This document shows positions 30,874-40,145 of a stretch of 64,000 nt of DNA, in pieces. This stretch comes from Clostridiaceae bacterium (lineage in GTDB: Bacteria > Bacillota > Clostridia > DSM-8532): the NCBI GenBank assembly GCA_012521105.1, contig JAAYNA010000111.1, positions 1 through 64,000 on the forward strand. Direction: 5' to 3'. A model generated the notes under the pieces. It worked only from the letters and a program-made list of their open reading frames with translations, ran no database searches and was not told the origin of the DNA. The position numbers and the translations under genes were made by a program. Each line of letters opens with the position of its first letter. Positions within the stretch are counted from its first letter, which is position 1.

Positions 30874-31241
30874 CGAATATTTCGTTTGTTATAGTAGATG
30901 ACGCTATTTTTATGAGGACACTTATTCGTAAAATGATAGAGCAGGTTGAAGGATATACTGTGCTTGCTGAAGCCTCTAATGGAAAAGAAGCAATAGAAGC
31001 TGCACGGAAATATCAACCTGATATTATGACTTTGGATATAACCATGCCTGAAATGGATGGAATAAAAGCTTTGCCACTAATTTTGAAAGCAAGCCCCAAA
31101 ACTCGGGTGATAGTCGTTTCAGCAATGGGGCAGCAGTCAATGGTTATCGATGCCATAAGACATGGTGCAAAAGACTTTATTGTTAAGCCTTTTGAAAAAT
31201 ATAGAGTTTATCAGACCATAAATAACGTATTGGCGTTTTAA
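30870..31241 (+). CDS. Stand-alone CheY-like response regulator
   Basis: A 123-residue single receiver domain with no output domain. The acidic pair VDD (about 9-11), phosphoacceptor Asp in LDITMPEMDG near residue 54, the switch Ser in VVSAMG near residue 82 and Lys in VKPF near residue 104 are all present, so it can be phosphorylated. The partner kinase is not in the window; a CheX-like protein that might act on such receivers is encoded at 52244. It is coupled to rsmE by a 4-base overlap. Confidence 0.9.
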   Translation: MTNISFVIVDDAIFMRTLIRKMIEQVEGYTVLAEASNGKEAIEAARKYQPDIMTLDITMPEMDGIKALPLILKASPKTRVIVVSAMGQQSMVIDAIRHGAKDFIVKPFEKYRVYQTINNVLAF

Positions 31242-31305
31242 TCAGATGTGCTCTTTTTGGCGTATTTAAGCACCCGAGAATGTTTAGGGCTCTGGAGGAT
31301 ATGAC

Positions 31306-32184
31306 ATGATTAGAAGTATGACCGGGTACGGTTATTATAAGTACCAGGATGACTTGGTATGCATGGATGTTGAGATAAAAACAGTAAACCATAGATATTG
31401 TGATATATATATACGAATGCCCAGACAATTAAGTTGTTTTGAAGATAAAGTGCGTTCATTGATTATGAATCGTATATACAGGGGTAAGGTGGATGTTTTT
31501 CTAAACTGGGAGAACCTTGGTGAAGGAGTTAAAAAGGTTATACTTGATAAAAATCTTGCCCTGGAATATTATAATGCAATGAGTAAATTGGCAGAGGAAC
31601 TTCAGTTAAGGGATGATATTTCTTCTTTATCCCTGGCAAGATTTCCTGAAATCCTCAGAATCGAGAAGAAAGAGGAGAACTCGGAAGAGGTCTGGTCTAT
31701 CTTAGAACAGGCAGTTAACAAGGCATTAGACGTTTTAATTGAAATGCGCGAAGCCGAGGGAGAAAAACTAAAAGCAAGCCTCGTTGACATTTGTAATAAT
31801 ATAGAAAACTACAGATTAAAGATAAAGGAACGCGAACCTTTAGTTGTTGATGAATATAAAGAGAAGCTCACAGCCAGAATTCAGGAATTAATGACCGGTG
31901 ATGTTGTAGATCAATCACGCCTTGCAATGGAAGTAGCAATATTTGCTGATAAATGCAGCATTGATGAAGAACTGGTACGCTTAAAAAGTCACATAGACCA
32001 GTTCATGGATATTCTGACCATGGAAGGGCCGGTAGGTAGAAAGCTGGATTTCCTGCTTCAGGAAATGAACCGGGAAGTAAATACCATAGGGGCAAAAGCA
32101 AATGATTTAAATATTACAAAAAATGTTATTGAATTAAAGAGCGAAATTGAAAAAATAAGAGAACAAATACAAAATGTCGAATGA
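31306..32184 (+). CDS. yicC: YicC/YloC family endoribonuclease
   Basis: Conserved protein of 292 residues beginning IRSMTGYG with the EIKTVNHRYCDI block, and a C-terminal DUF1732 region ending MNREVNTIGAKANDLNIT. Members have been described as metal-dependent endoribonucleases. GGAGG precedes ATG. It heads the yicC-remA-gmk-rpoZ cluster, an order conserved across Firmicutes. Confidence 0.92.
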   Translation: MIRSMTGYGYYKYQDDLVCMDVEIKTVNHRYCDIYIRMPRQLSCFEDKVRSLIMNRIYRGKVDVFLNWENLGEGVKKVILDKNLALEYYNAMSKLAEELQLRDDISSLSLARFPEILRIEKKEENSEEVWSILEQAVNKALDVLIEMREAEGEKLKASLVDICNNIENYRLKIKEREPLVVDEYKEKLTARIQELMTGDVVDQSRLAMEVAIFADKCSIDEELVRLKSHIDQFMDILTMEGPVGRKLDFLLQEMNREVNTIGAKANDLNITKNVIELKSEIEKIREQIQNVE

Positions 32185-32219
32185 TTGATAATAACCTCGG
32201 CAATATGGAGGAGTAAGAT

Positions 32220-32504
32220 ATGAGATTAATAAATGTCGGTTTTGGAAATATTGTTGCTGCCAATAGAATTGTTGCTATTGTAAGTCCTGAATCAGCACCT
32301 ATAAAAAGAATCATTCAGGAAGCCAGAGAACGCAGTATGCTGATTGATGCAACCTACGGCAGAAGAACCCGCGCAGTAATTGTAACAGACAGTGATCATA
32401 TTATTCTTTCGGCAGTTCAGCCTGAAACGGTTGCTCACAGGCTTGGGGGCAAGGCAATTAATAATGCAATTATTGATGAGGTCGAGCAGGAGGTTAATGA
32501 ATGA
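32220..32504 (+). CDS. remA: Extracellular matrix regulator RemA (DUF370)
   Basis: Small DNA-binding protein of 94 residues. In Bacillus, RemA activates biofilm matrix genes and assembles as rings on DNA. Here the family core [27 protein letters not shown] and [13 protein letters not shown] is intact. GGAGGAG before ATG. It overlaps gmk by 4 bases. Confidence 0.94.
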   Translation: MRLINVGFGNIVAANRIVAIVSPESAPIKRIIQEARERSMLIDATYGRRTRAVIVTDSDHIILSAVQPETVAHRLGGKAINNAIIDEVEQEVNE

Positions 32505-33076
32505 ATTCTGGTCTGCTGGTTGTAGTGTCCGGGCCTGCGGGGGTCGGAAAAGGAACCGTTGTTTCTCTTGCACGGGAAAGAAACAAGGATATTGTTTTTT
32601 CTGTTTCGGCAACTTCGCGATGCCCAAGACCCGGGGAAACAGATGGTGTGAATTATTTCTTTGTCTCCCGCGAAAGGTTTTTGGAGATGATACGGGAGGA
32701 TGCTCTGCTGGAATGGGTTGAGTATTGTGGTAATTATTATGGTACACCCAAAATGTATATTGAACAGGAGTTAAAAAAAGGTCATATTGTTCTCCTTGAA
32801 ATTGAAGTTGAAGGTGCACATAATGTAAAAAAACAATATCCCGACTGCATTTCGGTATTTATTACACCACCAAACCTTGAAGAATTAAGGCAGCGTATAA
32901 TAAAGCGAGGAACCGAGCCTCCTGAAGTTATAGAGAGGCGTATGGAAAGAGCAATAAAAGAGATGGAACACCTTGATAAATACGATTATGTAATTAAAAA
33001 TGAATCGGTGGAAGATTCGGCAAATCAATTACTTGAGATTATTGAAAAGGAACGTAATCGATTAAATAATAAATAA
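32501..33076 (+). CDS. gmk: Guanylate kinase
   Basis: Phosphorylates GMP to GDP. P-loop [10 protein letters not shown] near residue 9 (the more usual form is SGPSGAGKGT), the GMP-binding [17 protein letters not shown] (about 37-54), and the LID region [16 protein letters not shown]. 191 residues. ATG overlaps the remA stop; rpoZ follows after 21 bases. Confidence 0.96.
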   Translation: MNSGLLVVVSGPAGVGKGTVVSLARERNKDIVFSVSATSRCPRPGETDGVNYFFVSRERFLEMIREDALLEWVEYCGNYYGTPKMYIEQELKKGHIVLLEIEVEGAHNVKKQYPDCISVFITPPNLEELRQRIIKRGTEPPEVIERRMERAIKEMEHLDKYDYVIKNESVEDSANQLLEIIEKERNRLNNK

Positions 33077-33097
33077 ATGTATAAGGAGTGATAATGG

Positions 33098-33310
33098 GTG
33101 ATAAAACCGTCAATAGCTGAGCTTTTGGAAAAGGTTGAAAACCGTTATGTTTTAGTTAACGTAGCTGCTAAAAGAGCGCGGATGCTTAACGAAGGAACAC
33201 AGCCTTTAACTGCTAAAACCTTCGATAAGGATGTTGCTACAGCAATAAATGAAATAAATGAGGGAAAGATCAAATATAGAAGAATAAAACGATCAAGTGA
33301 TACACAATAG
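33098..33310 (+). CDS. rpoZ: RNA polymerase omega subunit
   Basis: 70-residue subunit that helps assemble the beta' subunit. It keeps the family core NRYVLVNVAAKRAR and the later KTFDKDVATAINEINEGKI. GTG start at 33098, 9 bases after AAGGAG; the nearby ATG at 33094 is out of frame. Confidence 0.93.
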   Translation: MIKPSIAELLEKVENRYVLVNVAAKRARMLNEGTQPLTAKTFDKDVATAINEINEGKIKYRRIKRSSDTQ

Positions 33311-33340
33311 TATTTAAGATATTATCGGGAGGAAGAATAT

Positions 33341-34732
33341 ATGGCTTTTGAAAAAACAATGGAAAAAATAGTCGCCTTATCAAAAAACAGAGGGTTCATT
33401 TTTCAAGGCTCGGAGATTTATGATGGTTTAGCAAATACATGGGATTATGGACCTCTGGGTGTGGAACTTAAGAATAATGTAAAAAAACTATGGTGGAAAA
33501 AATTTATCCAGGAAAATCCTTATAATGTTGGGCTGGATTCGGCAATATTAATGAACCCTATGGTTTGGGTTGCTTCAGGCCACGTAGGTGGATTTTCAGA
33601 TCCCCTTACCGATTGCCGCAACTGTAAAACCAGGCACCGGGCCGATAATCTTATTGAAGACTGGAACAAAGAAAACAATGTTGAAATGATAGTTGACGGA
33701 ATGAGCAACGAAGCTCTCTCAGAATATATTGTGAATAATGAAATACCATGTCCGAACTGCGGGAAAAAAGACTTTACCGCTGTCAGACAATTTAATCTTA
33801 TGTTCAAAACCTTTCAGGGTGTTACCGAAGATTCTAAAAACGAAATATACCTTCGGCCCGAAACAGCCCAGGGAATATTTGTAAATTTCAAGAATGTTCA
33901 AAGATCTACCAGGAAAAAGCTTCCATTTGGAATTGGACAAATTGGTAAGTCCTTTAGGAACGAAATAACTCCTGGTAATTTTATTTTCCGGACACGGGAA
34001 TTTGAGCAGATGGAACTGGAATTCTTCTGTGAGCCAGGCAAGGATATGGAATGGTTTATATACTGGAAAGAATTCTGCCGTAATTGGTTACTGTCATTAA
34101 ATATCAAGGAAGAAAACATTCGAATGAGAGATCACTCAAAAGAAGAACTCAGCCATTACAGTAAGGCAACTACCGATATAGAGTATAAGTTCCCGTTCGG
34201 TTGGGGCGAGTTATGGGGAATTGCCAACAGGACCGATTTTGACCTGAAACAGCATATGGAGCATTCAAAAGAAGATATGAGTTATTTTGACCCAATAACA
34301 AACGAAAAATATATACCTTATTGCGTGGAACCCTCAGTTGGTGTTGACAGAGTAACACTGGCATTTCTGTGCGAAGCTTACGATGAGGAAGAAGTAAGCG
34401 AGGGCGATACCCGTACGGTATTACGTTTTCATCCCGCTCTGGCTCCGGTTAAAATTGCAGTTCTGCCCCTGTCAAAAAAGCTTAGGGACCATGCATTTAA
34501 GATTTATGAAGAACTGATTAAATATTATAACTGCGAATATGATGACACCGGAAGTATTGGAAAGCGTTACCGCCGCCAGGACGAAATTGGTACTCCCTAT
34601 TGTATTACCTTTGACTTTGAATCGGTTGATGATAAAAAAGTAACAATCCGGGAAAGAGATTCAATGGAACAAATAAGAATACCCATTGAAGACTTAGGGG
34701 GTTATTTTGCAGATAAGTTTGTCTTACCCTAA
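33341..34732 (+). CDS. glyQS: Glycyl-tRNA synthetase, homodimeric class II
   Basis: Charges tRNA-Gly. The 463-residue single-chain type. Motif 1 region with [18 protein letters not shown], motif 2 [21 protein letters not shown] near residue 206, motif 3 [13 protein letters not shown] near residue 336, and a C-terminal anticodon-binding domain. A CxxC pair (CRNCKTRH near 95 and CPNCGKKD near 143) could bind zinc. No glycine T-box is visible in the 30 bases upstream. Confidence 0.97.
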   Translation: MAFEKTMEKIVALSKNRGFIFQGSEIYDGLANTWDYGPLGVELKNNVKKLWWKKFIQENPYNVGLDSAILMNPMVWVASGHVGGFSDPLTDCRNCKTRHRADNLIEDWNKENNVEMIVDGMSNEALSEYIVNNEIPCPNCGKKDFTAVRQFNLMFKTFQGVTEDSKNEIYLRPETAQGIFVNFKNVQRSTRKKLPFGIGQIGKSFRNEITPGNFIFRTREFEQMELEFFCEPGKDMEWFIYWKEFCRNWLLSLNIKEENIRMRDHSKEELSHYSKATTDIEYKFPFGWGELWGIANRTDFDLKQHMEHSKEDMSYFDPITNEKYIPYCVEPSVGVDRVTLAFLCEAYDEEEVSEGDTRTVLRFHPALAPVKIAVLPLSKKLRDHAFKIYEELIKYYNCEYDDTGSIGKRYRRQDEIGTPYCITFDFESVDDKKVTIRERDSMEQIRIPIEDLGGYFADKFVLP

Positions 34733-34920
34733 AGCCCTTATATATATTTTAAGTTTTTATTAGTTTACAGTAAATCTTTCTTATGTTATTATTGTTAATT
34801 GGATATATTTAGCTTTATCAGGAAACGAATGGAACGGTGAGCCAGCAAATGGCAATACTTACCTTACATAAGGGCGTAATAAAAACTTCTATATAGAGGA
34901 GTTTTAGGAGGGAATATTAT

Positions 34921-37548
34921 ATGGCGAAATATGTGTATCTATTTAGTGAGGGTAACGCTTCAATGAGAGAACTACTTGGGGGTAAGGGCGCAAACCTTGC
35001 TGAGATGACAAGTCTTGGCCTTCCTGTGCCGAGAGGTTTCACAATCACTACCGAAGCATGTACACGTTTTTATCAGGACGGAAAGGTAATTGCGAAGGAA
35101 ATAGAGGATGAAATATATGCAAGCCTTTCAAAAACTGAGGAAATAGTAGGCAAGAAATTCGGTGATCCTTCAAATCCTTTTCTTGTATCTGTGCGCTCTG
35201 GTGCGAGAGCATCAATGCCTGGTATGATGGATACCATTTTGAATCTTGGCTTGAATGATGAAGTGGTTGAAGGACTGGCAAATTTAACTCAAAACCCACG
35301 TTTTGCATACGACAGCTACAGGCGTTTTATTATGATGTTTTCCGATGTTGTTATGGAAATCGAAAGAGCAAAATTTGATAAATTAATGGATGAAATGAAA
35401 GAGAAAAAAGGTGTTACCGCTGACACCGGCCTGGATGCAGATGATTTGAAAAAGCTTGTCCATCAGTTTAAAGAGCTGTATTTAGAAGAAATGGGTGAGC
35501 CTTTCCCACAAGACCCCAAAGTTCAGCTAATGGAGGCAGTTAAAGCTGTATTTCGCTCATGGGAAAACGAAAGAGCAGTTGTATACAGAAGACTTAATGA
35601 TATTCCCTCTGACTGGGGAACAGCAGTAAATGTCCAGGAAATGGTATATGGTAATATGGGTGAAGATTCGGGTACAGGAGTTGCATTTACAAGAGACCCA
35701 TCTACCGGTGAGAAAAAGCTCTATGGTGAATTCCTGATGAATGCTCAGGGTGAGGATGTTGTTGCGGGTATCAGGACCCCTCAGCCAATTGATACATTAA
35801 AAGAGATAAATCCCGAAGCATATAACCAGTTTGTTGAAATTGCTAAAAAGCTCGAGGATCACTACCGTGACATGCAGGATATGGAGTTTACAATAGAACG
35901 CGGAAAGCTTTTTATGCTTCAGACAAGAAACGGAAAAAGAACTGCTCAGGCAGCATTAAAGATTGCAGTTGATCTTGTAAATGAAAATATGATAACAAAA
36001 GAAGAAGCTTTGCTGAAAGTTGATCCAAAGCAACTGGATACGCTTCTTCACCCACAGTTTGAACCTAAGGCATTAAAAGCTGCGAAACCCATTGCCAGGG
36101 GTCTGGCTGCATCTCCGGGTGCTGCTACAGGCAGGATCTATTTTACTGCAGAAGACGCTACAAAGGCTTCTAATAAAGGAGAACAGGTGATACTTGTTCG
36201 TGTCGAAACATCCCCTGAGGACATCGAAGGAATGCACGTTTCTCAGGGTATTTTAACAGGCCGTGGCGGAATGACTTCCCACGCAGCTGTTGTTGCAAGA
36301 GGTATGGGCAGATGCTGCGTTGCCGGATGCAGTGATATTATAATAAACGAAGAAGAAGGATATTTTATTGATAAAAACGGAAACAGATTTAAAGAAGGAG
36401 ACTGGATTTCTCTTGACGGTTCTACCGGTAATGTATATGGTGAACAATTGCCAACAGTACCTCCTGAAATGACAGGATATTTTGAAATTCTGATGCAGTG
36501 GGCCGATGAAGTCCGGGCTTTGAAAATAAGGACTAATGCCGATACTCCTAAAGACGCAGAACAGGCTTTGAATTTTGGTGCTGAAGGTATTGGGTTATGC
36601 CGTACCGAGCATATGTTCTTTGACAGCGAAAGAATTGGTGCAATGAGAGAAATGATCGTAGCCCGCACAGAAGAGCAGAGAAGAAAGGCTCTTGATAAGC
36701 TGCTGCCAATGCAAAGGGCAGATTTTGAAGAGCTGTTCAGAGCAATGAAAGGATATCCTGTCACAATCCGTTTCCTTGATCCTCCGCTGCATGAGTTTCT
36801 GCCAAAGGAACAGGACGATATTGAAGCCCTGGCAAAAGAAATGGGAATACCATCTGATGAATTAAAGGCAATTGTTGCAGAGCTTCATGAATTTAATCCC
36901 ATGCTGGGTCACAGGGGATGCCGCTTGGCTGTTAGTTACCCTGAAATAGCTGAAATGCAAACAAGAGCGGTTATTGAAGCTGCTATAAATGTAAGCAGGG
37001 AAGGTCTGAATGTTATACCTGAAATAATGATTCCTTTAGTAGGCGATGTGAAAGAGCTGAAGTATGTTAAGGATGTTGTTGTTAAGATTGCTGACGAGAT
37101 TATTAAGGAATCAGGCGCAGAACTTAAGTACCTTGTTGGTACAATGATAGAGGTGCCACGTGCAGCAATTACCGCCGATGCGATAGCAAAAGAAGCTGAG
37201 TTTTTCTCCTTCGGAACCAACGATTTAACCCAGATGACCTTTGGTTTCAGCAGAGACGATGCAGGGAAATTCCTTGAAGAATACTATAATAAGAAGATTT
37301 ATGAGTTTGATCCCTTTGCAAGACTTGACCAGACAGGTGTAGGTGAACTTATAAGGGTTGCGGCTGAAAGAGGACGCAAGACCAGACCCGATATTAAAAT
37401 GGGTATATGTGGTGAACATGGAGGAGATCCTTCCTCAATTGAATTCTGCCATAATGCAGGCTTACAGTATGTTTCCTGTTCACCTTTCAGAGTGCCTATA
37501 GCAAGGCTGGCAGCTGCTCAGGCTCAGATAAGGAATCCAAGAAATTAA
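34921..37548 (+). CDS. ppdK: Pyruvate, phosphate dikinase
   Basis: Interconverts pyruvate, ATP and Pi with PEP, AMP and PPi; in Clostridia it often serves PPi-linked glycolysis. Order: ATP-grasp domain (about 1-340), swivelling phosphohistidine domain with GGMTSHAAVVARGMG (His about residue 454), and the PEP/pyruvate TIM barrel ending with GICGEHGGDP (catalytic Cys about residue 830). 875 residues, full length. TTAGGAGG before ATG; a terminator follows. Confidence 0.98.
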   Translation: MAKYVYLFSEGNASMRELLGGKGANLAEMTSLGLPVPRGFTITTEACTRFYQDGKVIAKEIEDEIYASLSKTEEIVGKKFGDPSNPFLVSVRSGARASMPGMMDTILNLGLNDEVVEGLANLTQNPRFAYDSYRRFIMMFSDVVMEIERAKFDKLMDEMKEKKGVTADTGLDADDLKKLVHQFKELYLEEMGEPFPQDPKVQLMEAVKAVFRSWENERAVVYRRLNDIPSDWGTAVNVQEMVYGNMGEDSGTGVAFTRDPSTGEKKLYGEFLMNAQGEDVVAGIRTPQPIDTLKEINPEAYNQFVEIAKKLEDHYRDMQDMEFTIERGKLFMLQTRNGKRTAQAALKIAVDLVNENMITKEEALLKVDPKQLDTLLHPQFEPKALKAAKPIARGLAASPGAATGRIYFTAEDATKASNKGEQVILVRVETSPEDIEGMHVSQGILTGRGGMTSHAAVVARGMGRCCVAGCSDIIINEEEGYFIDKNGNRFKEGDWISLDGSTGNVYGEQLPTVPPEMTGYFEILMQWADEVRALKIRTNADTPKDAEQALNFGAEGIGLCRTEHMFFDSERIGAMREMIVARTEEQRRKALDKLLPMQRADFEELFRAMKGYPVTIRFLDPPLHEFLPKEQDDIEALAKEMGIPSDELKAIVAELHEFNPMLGHRGCRLAVSYPEIAEMQTRAVIEAAINVSREGLNVIPEIMIPLVGDVKELKYVKDVVVKIADEIIKESGAELKYLVGTMIEVPRAAITADAIAKEAEFFSFGTNDLTQMTFGFSRDDAGKFLEEYYNKKIYEFDPFARLDQTGVGELIRVAAERGRKTRPDIKMGICGEHGGDPSSIEFCHNAGLQYVSCSPFRVPIARLAAAQAQIRNPRN

Positions 37549-37565
37549 TAAACTTTAAATACCAT

Positions 37566-37603
37566 AAGGGTACTGTCGTAAATATATTGACAGCGCCCTT
37601 TTT
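37566..37603 (+). terminator. Terminator after ppdK
   Basis: AAGGGTACTGTC (37566-37577) pairs with GACAGCGCCCTT (37589-37600) with a two-base weak point, followed by a short T run. Confidence 0.75.
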
Positions 37604-37702
37604 ACATTTAATTATCTGCTTGAAAAAACACCAAAGAGTGAATCAGGCAAAACCTCATGTGGTGCAACGGGACATTATCATAAACCAGTCAGAAAATTTT
37701 AA

Positions 37703-37731
37703 TTGACAAGGAAAATCAGATGTGCTACAAT
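37703..37731 (+). promoter_or_regulatory. Promoter of the trp operon
   Basis: TTGACA at 37703-37708 and TACAAT at 37726-37731 with a 17-base spacer, directly before the T-box leader. Confidence 0.8.
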
Positions 37732-37737
37732 CAAAAA

Positions 37738-38036
37738 AATGATTTAAGATGTGAAAAAAAGCAAATATTACATAAACCGCAGAGCAAGAGTAGTAAGAAT
37801 AATCACTTGCACTCAGAGAGCCGTGGTTGGTGAGATACGGCTGCAAGCTTATTCCGAATGGACTTGTGAGGGAAGCCCGAAATCGAAAGAAAGTAGGCGC
37901 TTACGGGGGGCCTGCCCGTTATCAGCTGGATGCATATGTTAGTATGCAAAAATGAGTGGGCGTAGAAATACGTCAATTTGGGTGGTACCGCAGAAGCTGG
38001 AGCTTTTGTCCCTTAGTTGGGATAAAAGCTTTTTTT
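37738..38036 (+). promoter_or_regulatory. Tryptophan-specific T-box riboswitch of the trp operon
   Basis: Same design as the leader at 101-376: AGAGAGCC near 37816, specifier segment GAATGGACTT with UGG at 37859-37861, T-box core GGGTGGTACCGC ending near 37992, and a terminator (AGCTTTTGTCCC 38001-38012, GGGATAAAAGCT 38019-38030, then T run). Uncharged tRNA-Trp is expected to switch on trpEGDCFBA. Confidence 0.95.
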
Positions 38037-38106
38037 ATACTCTATTTTGGATATACAGCGCGCTGTTATGATATAAAACTTATTAAATTTAAGAGGGGTG
38101 AAAACT

Positions 38107-39564
38107 GTGATAATTCCTGATTATAATGAAGTTGAGCAACTGGCAAAAGAATACAATATCATTCCGGTTTGCAAAGAAATTTATGCAGACATTACAACTC
38201 CCATAGCACTATTACAAAAGATTTCCAGTATAAGTGACAGGTACTATCTTTTTGAAAGCATTGAAGGCGGCGAGAAATTGGGTAGATACTCTTTTCTTGG
38301 TTTCAATCCTGTTGCAAGCGTTACATGTAAAAATGGAAAAATAATATTTGATGGTAAAGAGAAAAAAGTATTGAGTTCACCAGACCCCCTTGGAGAACTA
38401 AGGGCCTACCTTGCAAATTATAAGTCACCAAGGCTTAAAGGAATCCCCCCTTTTACAGGAGGTTTTGTAGGGTATTTTTCCTACAGCATGATAAAATATG
38501 CAGAACAGGTTTTAAAACTCAGGAGCAGTGAGTTCAATGATTTTGACCTTATGCTGTTTGAAAAGGTAATCGCCTATGATCATCTGAAGCAAAAGATTAA
38601 CATAATTGTAAACATGTCTACCGATAATATTGAAGCAAATTACAATAAAGCCCTTACCGATATTGATAAAATAGCCGGACTGATTACCAAACAGACAACG
38701 GTATCCAAATCCGGAATGGAAAGTAAACCATGTTTTACCTGTAATGTGTCCGAGGAAGAATATTGTGATATGGTTGAGAAAGCAAAAGAGTATATAAAAA
38801 ATGGAGAGGTATATCAGGTTGTACTTTCCAGACGTTTTGAAACCGAGTATAAAGACAGCCTTCTGAATGCATACCGTGTATTAAGGACAACTAATCCTTC
38901 ACCATACATGGTGTTTATGCAAAAGGACGATGTTCAGATTATCAGTACATCCCCTGAAACCCTGGTTAGATTACAAAATGGCAAATTAACAACCCTTCCG
39001 ATTGCCGGATCCAGGTCTCGTGGAAAGAATATTGAGGAGGATAAGGCACTGGAAAAGGAACTATTGGAAGATGAAAAGGAACTGGCAGAACATAATATGC
39101 TGGTTGACCTTGCCAGAAATGATTTGGGGAAAATATCTAAAAATTCAAGTGTGCATGTTTCAAATTACAAAATGATACAGCGATACTCAAAAGTTATGCA
39201 TATTACTTCAGAAGTGGAAAGTTATATAGAAGACGGAAAAGACGCCTTTGATGCGGTTGCGGCACTTCTGCCGGCAGGTACCCTGTCTGGAGCACCTAAA
39301 ATTAGTGCATGCGAAATTATTGAAGAGCTTGAGAAAGAACCCAGGGGAATATATGGTGGAGCGATAGGTTATATAGACTTTACGGGTAATATGGATATCT
39401 GTATTGCGATACGCATGGCAGTAAAGAAAAATGACAGGGTCTATATTCAGGCTGGTGGAGGAATTGTGGCAGACAGCATTCCTGAGAAGGAGTTTAAAGA
39501 ATCTGAAAACAAGGCCAAAGCCGTTATAGAGGCAATTATTAAAGCAAGCGAGGTGGAACAGTGA
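38107..39564 (+). CDS. trpE: Anthranilate synthase component I
   Basis: Converts chorismate and ammonia to anthranilate. The N-terminal regulatory region carries LFESIEGGEKLGRYSF (tryptophan-binding region). The C-terminal chorismate-binding domain has AGSRSRGKN, LVDLARNDLG, KVMHITSEVE, PAGTLSGAPK and GGGIVADS. The longest frame begins at GTG 38098, but that abuts the GAGGGG site; GTG 38107 has about 8-base spacing and is chosen. The chain looks fully active, which matters because its glutaminase partner does not. Confidence 0.95.
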   Translation: MIIPDYNEVEQLAKEYNIIPVCKEIYADITTPIALLQKISSISDRYYLFESIEGGEKLGRYSFLGFNPVASVTCKNGKIIFDGKEKKVLSSPDPLGELRAYLANYKSPRLKGIPPFTGGFVGYFSYSMIKYAEQVLKLRSSEFNDFDLMLFEKVIAYDHLKQKINIIVNMSTDNIEANYNKALTDIDKIAGLITKQTTVSKSGMESKPCFTCNVSEEEYCDMVEKAKEYIKNGEVYQVVLSRRFETEYKDSLLNAYRVLRTTNPSPYMVFMQKDDVQIISTSPETLVRLQNGKLTTLPIAGSRSRGKNIEEDKALEKELLEDEKELAEHNMLVDLARNDLGKISKNSSVHVSNYKMIQRYSKVMHITSEVESYIEDGKDAFDAVAALLPAGTLSGAPKISACEIIEELEKEPRGIYGGAIGYIDFTGNMDICIAIRMAVKKNDRVYIQAGGGIVADSIPEKEFKESENKAKAVIEAIIKASEVEQ

Positions 39565-40145
39565 TGATATTAATAATAGATAACTATGATAGTTTTACCT
39601 ATAACCTGGTGCAGCTTGCGAGAAACACCCGAAGGGATGTCAGAGTGATACGGAATGATGAGAAGACTGTTGAAGAAATAAGAAAGTTAAGTCCTTCCCA
39701 TATTATTATTTCATCAGGTTCAGGCCATCCAAAAAATGCCGGCATTTGCGAGGACATTATCAGATTAATGAAGGGAATGGTTCCCATTCTCGGTGTAGGT
39801 CTTGGCTGTCAGGCAATATGTGAGGTGTTTGGCGCTTCTATTGTTCCATCAAAGAGATTGATGCACGGAAAGCAAAGCAATATACATATTGCAAATGGAA
39901 GCAGTGTATTCAAAGGTCTTCCTCCCATAATACAGGCAGCACGGTACCACTCTCTGATGGTTAAGAAAGAGTCCCTTCCAGATGAACTTCTGGTGATTGC
40001 TGAAGCTGAAGAGGGCGAAGTAATGGGAGTGAAACACAGAGATTACGGGATATTCGGCCTTCAATTCAATCCCGAATCTATATTAACGCCACATGGAGCA
40101 GTCATAATAAGTAATTTTTTGCAGATTGGTGGTGAAGTATCATGA
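39564..40145 (+). CDS. trpG: TrpG-like anthranilate synthase component II, catalytic residues lost
   Basis: Class I glutamine amidotransferase fold that normally feeds ammonia to TrpE. Fold motifs are intact: IDNYDSFTYNL at the N-terminus, RLMHGK near 98 and RYHSL near 127. The catalytic parts are not. GVCLGHQ reads GVGLGCQ, so the nucleophile (residue 79) is Gly and the following His is Cys (82). FHPES reads FNPES, so the catalytic His is Asn (169), and only Glu 171 remains. SPGPG near residue 50 reads SSGSG. The frame is full length without stops. ATG 39564 overlaps the trpE stop; a GTG at 39561 is less well spaced. Confidence 0.93.
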   Translation: MILIIDNYDSFTYNLVQLARNTRRDVRVIRNDEKTVEEIRKLSPSHIIISSGSGHPKNAGICEDIIRLMKGMVPILGVGLGCQAICEVFGASIVPSKRLMHGKQSNIHIANGSSVFKGLPPIIQAARYHSLMVKKESLPDELLVIAEAEEGEVMGVKHRDYGIFGLQFNPESILTPHGAVIISNFLQIGGEVS

